Positions 6,987-12,592 of a stretch of DNA of 13,355 bases are shown here, piece by piece. The stretch's first letter is position 1; each line of letters starts with the position of its first letter. A program made the translations under genes and the position numbers. The notes under the pieces are model-generated. The model did no database searches. It saw only the letters and a program-made list of their open reading frames with translations, and was not told the DNA's origin. Source of the DNA: Bacillota bacterium (GTDB taxonomy: Bacteria > Bacillota > Clostridia > Christensenellales > Borkfalkiaceae); the NCBI GenBank assembly GCA_003343765.1, contig QAKO01000048.1, positions 1 to 13,355 on the forward strand. Direction: 5' to 3'.

Positions 6987-7366
6987 GTTTTCCTTTCTCC
7001 TTTTTTATTCTCTCTTATTCCTTTCAATTTTGCATTTATGATCCATAAACCGACCTTATTCAGTTCTTTTTCCGCATTCTGACATACCGTCTCCATGCTT
7101 TCGTTGCAATCGGCTCCGATCTCTTCCATGCCCGTATTTTCAAAAAACAGCCTTCTCTGTCCGTAAAGGATATTCTCAGCCAGTTCCTTTATTTCCTCCC
7201 GTTTTCTGAAAACCAGTCTTTCCGCCGCATTTTCCAAAATCATCGGCTCCACAGACACGGCAACCGTAAAAACTGCCGAAAAATCTGCCTTTTCTTCCCC
7301 TTTCGCCGGTTGATTTTTCAATTCCGCTTCAACGGTCATCGGATTAAGATCCAAATAGGTAAAATG
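6968..7366 (-). pseudogene. Partial flotillin (SPFH) copy, in frame behind nfeD
   Basis: An open stretch whose translation aligns without gaps to residues 70-185 of the neighbouring flotillin: 49 of 116 identical by my hand count, including FTYLDL, FTV, ENAAERL and GQ. Homology begins one codon after the TAA of nfeD (HFTYLDL) and ends near 7016. The membrane anchor, first third of the SPFH domain and the whole coiled-coil are missing. No ATG or proper ribosome binding site precedes it; the only start would be TTG at 7354. It ends in TAG 19 bp inside the flotillin gene, so its translation would run over flotillin's ribosome binding site. It has no internal stops despite strong divergence. It may be a decayed tandem duplicate, or a domain still made by reinitiation or by readthrough of the nfeD stop. 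Confidence 0.75.
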
Positions 7367-7966
7367 TTATTCCTCTTTTTTTGCTGCCTTTTTCACGAGA
7401 TAGGCGTCGCCCGCCATGCCCGCGATCTCCACCGCCGTATCGACGGGGATCTTTTCTTCTTCATCCGTCACCGCATCCGCTTCGGTAAAGCGGCCCTGCA
7501 GAATCAGCGTAACTTTTCCGCGTCCGCTCCTGTTTGCGGGAATACTCACATAAACCGTCGCTTCTTTTCCGATCGCCGTACTGTAATCGGCCGTGCCGTC
7601 TTCCTGCAGACGCAATACCAGACGGATCAGCCCCCATACCACAAAATACGCCGCAAGCCCCGCAACGACGGACACCGCTACGCTGATCCCTACGTGTATA
7701 TCGTAAGAAAGCATCAGCATACCCGTCCAGCCGCCGATCGCAAAGAACGCGGTCAGCCCTTTCAGCGTGAACAGCGATACGCCCGTATCCGTATGCGAAT
7801 CCAAAGCTCCGTCGCCGTCGGTATCGGTGTCCATATCCAGATCCGCATCGCTTCCCGCACCAATGATCATCATGACGATCTGGATCAGGAGCGCCAGCGT
7901 ACCGATACACGCAATGATAAAATACGCAATTTCCAGTCCGCTCAAAGACGCGAACCATGCACTCAT
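7367..7966 (-). CDS. NfeD-family membrane protein (YuaF-like), 199 aa
   Basis: Partner protein of flotillin. Three hydrophobic segments (about residues 13-37, 68-88 and 92-118) are followed by a C-terminal OB-fold NfeD domain (about 128-192: STAIGKEATVYVSIPANRSGRGKVTLILQGR, then DTAVEIAGMAGDAYLVKK). Between the first two segments lies an Asp-rich loop (40-61) with a DxDxDGxxD calcium-loop-like motif. The frame is open to a TTG at 7984, but that codon overlaps the GGAGG ribosome binding site; ATG at 7966 is the likely start. It follows rsmG by 34 bp. Its TAA is followed in the same frame by the flotillin-like fragment. No protease domain, so it is a short (NfeD1b/YuaF-type) member. Confidence 0.9.
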   Translation of the reverse strand: MSAWFASLSGLEIAYFIIACIGTLALLIQIVMMIIGAGSDADLDMDTDTDGDGALDSHTDTGVSLFTLKGLTAFFAIGGWTGMLMLSYDIHVGISVAVSVVAGLAAYFVVWGLIRLVLRLQEDGTADYSTAIGKEATVYVSIPANRSGRGKVTLILQGRFTEADAVTDEEEKIPVDTAVEIAGMAGDAYLVKKAAKKEE

Positions 7967-8000
7967 TTTTTTCTTTTCCTCCAATTCATTTGCTTTCGGA

Positions 8001-8681
8001 TCACAGCGGTTTGCTGCGTTCCTTTCCCCGTCCCCGCGGATATGCCGCCGGGGTCGGCTTTACTTTTTCCGCCACGAACAGCGTTCTTTCGCCCGCCTCT
8101 TCGCTGAGCAGAAAATTTTCCGACGCGATCTCCCTCGCGCCCAGAACTTCCAACGCGTGCTGCGCTTCCGCGATCTCTTCCTGTGCCGCGCTTCCTTTAT
8201 ACGCGATGAACCGTCCCCCCGTCTTTACCAACGGGATACAGTATTCGCTCAATGTGCTCAGCCGCGCCACCGCGCGCGCACAGCAGACTCCGAACGCTTC
8301 CCGCATCGTTTTCTCCCGCGCCGCATCTTCCGCGCGCATGCAGATTACCTTTGCATTCAGTTCCAGTTCCGAAACTGCCTTTTCCAGAAAGACGCATTTT
8401 TTCGCCACCGATTCGATCAGCGTGAATTTCAGATCCTGCCGCACGATCATGAGCGGTATGGACGGAAATCCGCCCCCCGATCCCACTTCCGCGCACAGCT
8501 CTCCCTGCGGAAAATATTTTTCTCCCGCCAGAGAATCGAGAAAATGCTTTACCCTGCATTCCTCTTCGTCCGTGATCCGCGTCAGGTTCACCTTTTCATT
8601 GTATTCCGTGAGCAGGCGGTAAAATGCCTTGAATTTTTCGCCCGTTTCGCCTTCCCGTATCAGCTTTCTGTAATCCTGCAT
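8001..8681 (-). CDS. rsmG: 16S rRNA (guanine527-N7)-methyltransferase RsmG, 226 aa
   Basis: Cytosolic S-adenosylmethionine-dependent methyltransferase that modifies G527 of 16S rRNA (formerly GidB). The N-terminus has the family's YNEKVNLTRI (27-36), then KHFLDS (45-50), the SAM-binding EVGSGGGFPSIPL (65-77), LIES (88-91) and RAVARL (136-141). It ends in PAAYPRGRGKERSKPL, the typical RsmG tail. The N-terminus is only slightly short for the family. ATG at 8681 has no ribosome binding site and lies at the predicted transcription start, so the message is probably leaderless. Its usual upstream partner mnmG is absent; it is instead the first gene left of the origin, heading a transcript with nfeD, flotillin and ypsA-like genes. 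Confidence 0.97.
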   Translation of the reverse strand: MQDYRKLIREGETGEKFKAFYRLLTEYNEKVNLTRITDEEECRVKHFLDSLAGEKYFPQGELCAEVGSGGGFPSIPLMIVRQDLKFTLIESVAKKCVFLEKAVSELELNAKVICMRAEDAAREKTMREAFGVCCARAVARLSTLSEYCIPLVKTGGRFIAYKGSAAQEEIAEAQHALEVLGAREIASENFLLSEEAGERTLFVAEKVKPTPAAYPRGRGKERSKPL

Positions 8682-8687
8682 GCATCT

Positions 8688-8716
8688 ATTATAACATACA
8701 TTTTGTTCTTTGCAAA
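8688..8716 (-). promoter_or_regulatory. Extended -10 promoter of rsmG
   Basis: On the minus strand TGTTATAAT: an extended -10 (TG-n-TATAAT, hexamer 8688-8693), with a weak -35 TTTGCA (8711-8716) 17 bp upstream. Seven bases after the hexamer is the A of the rsmG ATG, which implies a transcript without a 5' leader. Confidence 0.7.
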
Positions 8717-8805
8717 CGTTTTTTCAGATTTTTTTTATTTTTTTCGTTTCTCTTTCCTTATCCGCGGAATCTGCTGTTTTTTTATACAGACAGCCGCTGT
8801 GCGTT

Positions 8806-8824
8806 TGTGGATAAATGTGGATAA
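8806..8824 (-). promoter_or_regulatory. Paired perfect DnaA boxes
   Basis: TTATCCACA twice on the minus strand (8806-8814 and 8816-8824), 10 bp start to start, so both lie on one face of the helix and could seat two adjacent DnaA molecules. Confidence 0.92.
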
Positions 8825-8962
8825 CTCCTGTGATTTTCTTGACAACTTGTCCTTTTTGCTGTGGAGAACGCAGAATTTTGAACGGCTGACAGCAAATTTT
8901 TTCGGACAGTTATCCACTCATCCACTTTTTACTGACAATTTCATCCACAAAAAAAAGTGGGG

Positions 8963-8971
8963 TTATCCACA
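8963..8971 (+). promoter_or_regulatory. Perfect DnaA box
   Basis: TTATCCACA on the plus strand, 14 bp after a one-mismatch box (TCATCCACA, 8941-8949). Confidence 0.9.
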
Positions 8972-8991
8972 GTGATATGCGGTTGAACGGC

Positions 8992-9020
8992 TTGCTTTTT
9001 CTTTTGATTTCTTATATAAT
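8992..9020 (+). promoter_or_regulatory. Possible dnaN promoter inside oriC
   Basis: TTGCTT (8992-8997), 17 bp, TATAAT (9015-9020). The -10 is perfect, the -35 matches three of six. It would start a transcript near 9027 that passes through the last DnaA box and the AT-rich unwinding region before dnaN, with a leader of about 155 nt. Confidence 0.55.
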
Positions 9021-9059
9021 GATAGCACGCTTTTGAAAATAAAGCGGAAACAAAGCGAG

Positions 9060-9122
9060 TTATACACAATTCTACACGATCTATTACTATATCTACCAAT
9101 TAAAATAAATTAATTAATATTA
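9060..9122 (+). other. DnaA box, DnaA-trios and AT-rich unwinding element
   Basis: A perfect DnaA box (TTATACACA, 9060-9068) is followed by CTA triplets at 9072, 9081, 9087 and 9093, all in the same 3-bp phase (3'-GAT-5' on the lower strand), then an almost pure A/T stretch from 9099 to 9122. This is the basal unwinding layout described for B. subtilis oriC, in the same orientation relative to dnaN: the box loads DnaA, trios guide the filament on one strand, and the AT-rich part melts. Confidence 0.82.
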
Positions 9123-9184
9123 AGTTCTTCCGCGCGTAGAGAGAGAACGGGATGCAAGAGCGGAAAGGACGGCAGGAGGAATAT

Positions 9185-10285
9185 ATGAAAATCATCTGCG
9201 AAGGAATCGAATTATCGGATGCGGTGCTGAAGGTAGCGAAGGCATGCAGCACGAAGACGACGAATCCGATCCTGGAGTGCGTGAAGATCACGGCGGAAAA
9301 CGATTCGATCACACTGATCGCGACGGACGGAGAGATTGCGATCCAGCGGAAGATCAAAGCGGACGTACTGGAAGAGGGAGCGATCTGCGTACCCGGGAAA
9401 TTCTTTTCGGATTTTATCAAGAAACTGGAAAACGAGCAGATCACGCTGGCGACGGAAGACGGGCGTGTGATCATCACTTATGCAGATTCGGAAAGCTCGA
9501 TGCAGCTTTTGAATGCGGATGATTTTCCGGCGATCGACGCGAACATCGGGGAAAAGAAGGTAGAACTTCTGACGAAGGATCTGAAGGAGCTGATCGCGAA
9601 GACGACGTTCTGCTGTGCGCAGGACGATTCGCGGCCGGTGCTGAAAGGAGTACTGGTGCAGACGCAGGAAGGAAGGATCTGTTTTACCGCGCTTGACGGA
9701 TACAGGATGGCGGTATGCCGCAAGAATATTCTGGGCATGACGGGAGATATCAAGATCATTTGTCCGGGCAGGACGCTCAACGAGATCGGAAGGATGTTGG
9801 GAGCGGACGAAGACCGTATCGAGATCTTTGTGCAGAAGAACATGCTGATGGTGAGCATCGACGATACGGTACTGACGAGCAGATTGTACGAAGGCGAATT
9901 TGTGAACGTATCGAACATAGTGCCGAAGGAATTCACGAGCGAGATCGTGGTAGAAAAGGAAGCGTTGGACGAGAGCGTGGAGCGCGCGGCGGTGCTGGCG
10001 CGGACGGACAAAAACAGTATCGTGACGTTTGATATCCGTGAAGGGAGTATGGGGGTATCGTCGAACACGATGATCGGGCGCGTGAACGAGAGCGTGAAGA
10101 TCATGCTGGAAGGGAAAGACGTGCAGATCGCGCTGAATTGCAAATATGTAAGCGAATGTCTGAACGCGGCGACGGACGAAACGGTGCGGATCGGGTTTAA
10201 CGGAGCGGTGGCGCCTTGCGTTCTCACCCCTGCCGAAGGGGATTCTTATCTTTATTTGATACTTCCCGTGCGTACAACGGCATAA
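9185..10285 (+). CDS. dnaN: DNA polymerase III sliding clamp, beta subunit, 366 aa
   Basis: Ring-forming processivity clamp of the replicative polymerase. The three-domain beta-clamp fold is clear: MKIICEGIELSDAVLKVAKACSTKTTNPILECVKI at the start, TLIATDGEIAI, LNADDFPAID, then DSRPVLKGVLVQ and TALDGYRMAVC in the second domain, and the C-terminal TPAEGDSYLYLILPVRT in place of the common L-x-P-V/M-R ending. Length is normal for the family. The frame opens at an ATG at 9152, but GGCAGGAGG directly precedes the ATG at 9185, which also gives the expected N-terminus. It is the first gene right of the origin; dnaA, its usual upstream neighbour, and recF, its usual downstream neighbour, are both missing here. 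Confidence 0.98.
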   Translation: MKIICEGIELSDAVLKVAKACSTKTTNPILECVKITAENDSITLIATDGEIAIQRKIKADVLEEGAICVPGKFFSDFIKKLENEQITLATEDGRVIITYADSESSMQLLNADDFPAIDANIGEKKVELLTKDLKELIAKTTFCCAQDDSRPVLKGVLVQTQEGRICFTALDGYRMAVCRKNILGMTGDIKIICPGRTLNEIGRMLGADEDRIEIFVQKNMLMVSIDDTVLTSRLYEGEFVNVSNIVPKEFTSEIVVEKEALDESVERAAVLARTDKNSIVTFDIREGSMGVSSNTMIGRVNESVKIMLEGKDVQIALNCKYVSECLNAATDETVRIGFNGAVAPCVLTPAEGDSYLYLILPVRTTA

Positions 10286-10291
10286 AAACGG

Positions 10292-10321
10292 TTGACAGAG
10301 ACGAGATTTTTTATGTATAAT
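10292..10321 (+). promoter_or_regulatory. Strong sigma-A promoter of the rpmH operon
   Basis: TTGACA (10292-10297), 18-bp spacer, TATAAT (10316-10321): both hexamers perfect, six bases after the dnaN stop codon. It gives the rpmH-jag block its own transcription start near 10328. Confidence 0.9.
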
Positions 10322-10372
10322 GAAAAAAGGTTTTAAAAAAGACAATAATTAAAATAGGAGCAAAGGGATACC

Positions 10373-10507
10373 ATGAAAAGAACATATCAGCCCAAAAAGA
10401 GACAGAGAAGCAAAGTGCACGGATTCCGTCAGAGAATGAAGACGCAAGGCGGACGCAAGACGCTCAAGAGAAGGAGAAACAAGGGCAGAAAGAAGCTCAG
10501 CGCGTAA
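10373..10507 (+). CDS. rpmH: 50S ribosomal protein L34, 44 aa
   Basis: Small, very basic large-subunit protein. The 44-residue product begins MKRTYQPKKRQRSKVHGFRQ and ends RRRNKGRKKLSA, the family's standard form and length with no change at conserved positions. Two purine-rich sites precede the ATG: AGGAG (10356-10360) and the better-placed AAAGGG (10362-10367). It is the first gene after the strong promoter, 21 bp before rnpA. Confidence 0.98.
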   Translation: MKRTYQPKKRQRSKVHGFRQRMKTQGGRKTLKRRRNKGRKKLSA

Positions 10508-10528
10508 CGGAAGGGCGCAAGGTGCGGT

Positions 10529-10849
10529 TTGTATAAACGGTTAAAGAAAAACAGCGATTTTCAGAAATTGTTTTCAAGGGGAAAAAGATGTTTTTCCCCT
10601 GCTTTAATTCTGCTTTATCGGCCTGCGAAGCAAACGGCTCTGGGATTGTGCGTGAGCAAGAAGCACGGATCGAGCGTGAAGCGGAACCGGATCAAGCGGC
10701 TGTTGCGGGAAGCGTTCCGCGCGGAATGCGGGACGCTGAAAGGAGAATACGCGCTGATTCTGATCCCGAAACAGGCGGAAGAATACACGCTGGCGGGATT
10801 TCGGAGCAGTATAAGGAGTGCTTTGCGGAAGGAAGGCCTGCTCTCATGA
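10529..10849 (+). CDS. rnpA: Ribonuclease P protein component, 106 aa
   Basis: Protein subunit of RNase P, which trims the 5' leader of tRNA precursors together with its RNA. The sequence has the family's LKKNSDFQKLFSRGKR start, an LGLCVSKKHGSSVKRNRIKRLLREAFR core (38-64) with the RNR motif at 52-54, and an ALILIPK strand. The start is TTG at 10529 with AAGGTG four bases upstream; no ATG lies in frame before the conserved region. Its stop overlaps the yidD start (ATGA). Low-efficiency TTG start after highly expressed rpmH may lower its output (inference). Confidence 0.97.
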   Translation: MYKRLKKNSDFQKLFSRGKRCFSPALILLYRPAKQTALGLCVSKKHGSSVKRNRIKRLLREAFRAECGTLKGEYALILIPKQAEEYTLAGFRSSIRSALRKEGLLS

Positions 10850-11139
10850 CGCGGCAGGATGTGCGAAGGGCGTGGAAGTATCTGCGTTCGACGGTGTTGC
10901 GGCCGTATTTGAAAATGGCTTGCATGCACCTGATCGTGTTTTATCAGAAATATTTTTCACACAAGACCTGTCTGTACCGTCCGACCTGTTCGCAGTATAT
11001 GCTGGAAGCGATCAACAATCACGGGGTACTGATCGGAATTTTGCTCGGATGCTGGCGCATCCTTCGCTGCAACCCCTTTTCCAAAGGGGGTTACGACCCT
11101 GTTCCGGAGAATTATTTCAAAGTGCGTTGGCTTTACTGA
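10846..11139 (+). CDS. yidD: Membrane protein insertion efficiency factor YidD, 97 aa
   Basis: Small membrane-associated protein that aids YidC-dependent insertion. Motifs: LIVFYQKYFS (29-38), CLYRPTCSQYMLEAINNHG (42-60), and CNPFSKGGYDPVP (75-87), the conserved Cys-rich YidD signature. The N-terminal 25 residues (MTRQDVRRAWKYLRSTVLRPYLKM) are longer than in many homologues; a later start at Met24 or Met27 is possible, but ATG at 10846 overlaps the rnpA stop (ATGA) and has GGAAGG upstream, so I prefer it. Confidence 0.96.
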   Translation: MTRQDVRRAWKYLRSTVLRPYLKMACMHLIVFYQKYFSHKTCLYRPTCSQYMLEAINNHGVLIGILLGCWRILRCNPFSKGGYDPVPENYFKVRWLY

Positions 11140-11154
11140 CCGCGTTCGGAACCC

Positions 11155-11174
11155 GTGCGCCGTCAAGGCGCCTG
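11155..11174 (+). other. Small hairpin between yidD and yidC
   Basis: GCGCC (11157-11161) pairs with GGCGC (11167-11171) around GTCAA. No T-run follows, so it is not a terminator; it might be an RNA processing or stability site, or nothing. Its interest is that yidC itself lacks a clear ribosome binding site 36 nt further on. Confidence 0.3.
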
Positions 11175-11206
11175 TGCCGAAAATTTAATTTGGATTTAAG
11201 AAAACA

Positions 11207-12592
11207 ATGTTACATTTATTGGATTCGACCATATTCATTCATAATGCGGCATTCGGGGAAGGACTGAACTTTCTGGGAAATCTCGTAAAATGGATCGTGG
11301 AACTCGTGCCGAATGTCGGGCTCGGGATCATTCTTTTTACGCTGATTCTCAAAACCATTACCCTGCCGCTGGATATTTATTCCAAGTCTGCGATGCGCAA
11401 GAACAGCCTGAAAATGGAAAAAATGCGTCCGCAGCTGGAAAAATTGCAGAAGCAGTACCAGAACGATCAGCAGATGTACAATGCCAAGATGATGGAAATG
11501 TACAAGAAAAACGGCTATTCGCTCTGGGGTGCGTGCCTGCCCATGATCGTCACGCTCGTGCTGTTCATGGTAGTATTGGGCGCGTTTTCCGATTATTCGG
11601 CATATACGAACGTCGACGTTTACCGCAATATGACGGCGGCGTACAATAACGCGGTGATCGCGTATGCGCCCGACGTGACGCAGACGGATCCCGTTTCGGT
11701 TACCTACACGAAAGCGGAGAATGTGAACGAGGACGGAACGCGGCTTTATACGCGCATCGAGACGTACGAGAGCGAGGACAAGCTGATCCGCGTCGTACTC
11801 ATGCGGACGGCGAACCTGCCGGACGGGCTTGATCCGAACAAAGTGAACGGGATGAACGAAGCGGCGGACTGGGATCAGATCGCTGCGGACGATCCTATTT
11901 ATGAAGTGCGAACGGACGCGGTATTTGCGGCGGCGGAAAGCGGCGAAGACAAGGCGATAGCGGACGCATTGGCATGGGCGCAGGAAGACGAGGAAGGAAA
12001 AGATCTTTCGCGCGACGAACAGGCGGTGCTTGCGATGCGCAGGATCGGAAGGAACGCGGCGCAGGCGCAGTATGAAACGAAGAATTCCCATTTCCTGTGG
12101 GTAAAGAATATATGGCTGCCGGATACGAGTTACCAGCACCCCGTGCAGAAAGAATCGGGGATGAGCCAGGATCTGTTTGACGAGATCACGAAGAATCTGG
12201 AAGCGGAAAAGAGTGCCGCAAACGGGTATTATATTCTGATCGTGATCTCCATCGGGTCGATGTTCCTGTCGCAGTTCATCATGATGAAGAGCCAGAAGGC
12301 GCAGAACGAATTGCAGACGGCGGACGGGCGCGGGCAGAAAACGCAGAAAATGATGATGATCATCATGCCGATCATGTTCGGTATTTTCTCGTTCTTTTAC
12401 AGTGCGGCGTTCTCCATCTACATGATCACGAGCAGTATTTACGGGATCGTGAGTACCCTGCTGATCAATCTGGTGATCGACAAGAAATTCCGTGCGATCG
12501 AGGAACGGGAAATACAGGAAAAATATAATAAGCGGATTCCGCAGGCGGCGAAGAAGACGGAAAGCACGCGGAACGGAGGGAAAAAACAATGA
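11207..12592 (+). CDS. yidC: YidC/Oxa1 membrane insertase with a large extra loop, 461 aa
   Basis: Insertase for membrane proteins. Five membrane segments are visible: about 33-55 (VGLGIILFTLILKTITLPL, with Lys49 in the groove position), 108-127, 340-358, 382-401 and 404-424. After the first comes the charged cytoplasmic hairpin KMEKMRPQLEKLQKQY. FLWVKNIWLPD (296-306) is the conserved stretch before the third segment. Residues about 131-293 are an insertion of roughly 160 residues, acidic and without membrane segments, in the extracytoplasmic loop; typical Gram-positive YidC proteins have a short loop there and total about 260-290 residues. No signal peptide lipobox is seen. The ATG at 11207 has only a weak AAG upstream, yet a stop codon lies close before it in frame. 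It overlaps jag by ATGA. Confidence 0.96.
   Translation: MLHLLDSTIFIHNAAFGEGLNFLGNLVKWIVELVPNVGLGIILFTLILKTITLPLDIYSKSAMRKNSLKMEKMRPQLEKLQKQYQNDQQMYNAKMMEMYKKNGYSLWGACLPMIVTLVLFMVVLGAFSDYSAYTNVDVYRNMTAAYNNAVIAYAPDVTQTDPVSVTYTKAENVNEDGTRLYTRIETYESEDKLIRVVLMRTANLPDGLDPNKVNGMNEAADWDQIAADDPIYEVRTDAVFAAAESGEDKAIADALAWAQEDEEGKDLSRDEQAVLAMRRIGRNAAQAQYETKNSHFLWVKNIWLPDTSYQHPVQKESGMSQDLFDEITKNLEAEKSAANGYYILIVISIGSMFLSQFIMMKSQKAQNELQTADGRGQKTQKMMMIIMPIMFGIFSFFYSAAFSIYMITSSIYGIVSTLLINLVIDKKFRAIEEREIQEKYNKRIPQAAKKTESTRNGGKKQ

Larger units (their letters stand above)
8758..9122. other. oriC: Chromosomal origin of replication (oriC)
   Basis: Non-coding region between rsmG and dnaN. Perfect DnaA boxes (TTATNCACA): 8806-8814 and 8816-8824 (minus, 10 bp apart), 8963-8971 and 9060-9068 (plus). 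One-mismatch boxes: 8782-8790, 8860-8868 (minus), 8910-8918, 8941-8949. Weaker: 8758-8766, 8918-8926. The last box is followed by CTA trinucleotides and an AT-rich stretch. Genes on both sides mostly point away, and the plus strand changes from pyrimidine- to purine-rich here. Unlike most Firmicutes, dnaA is not beside it. Whether it is the only functional origin part is not shown. Confidence 0.9.

Noticed and set aside
9152..9184. dnaN starting 11 codons earlier
   Set aside because: The extra residues cover the AGGAGG-type site and are not part of the beta-clamp N-terminus.
10588..10845. Long yidD frame extending back through rnpA
   Set aside because: It is the overlap of the rnpA gene in another frame; the ATGA overlap gives a normal YidD length.
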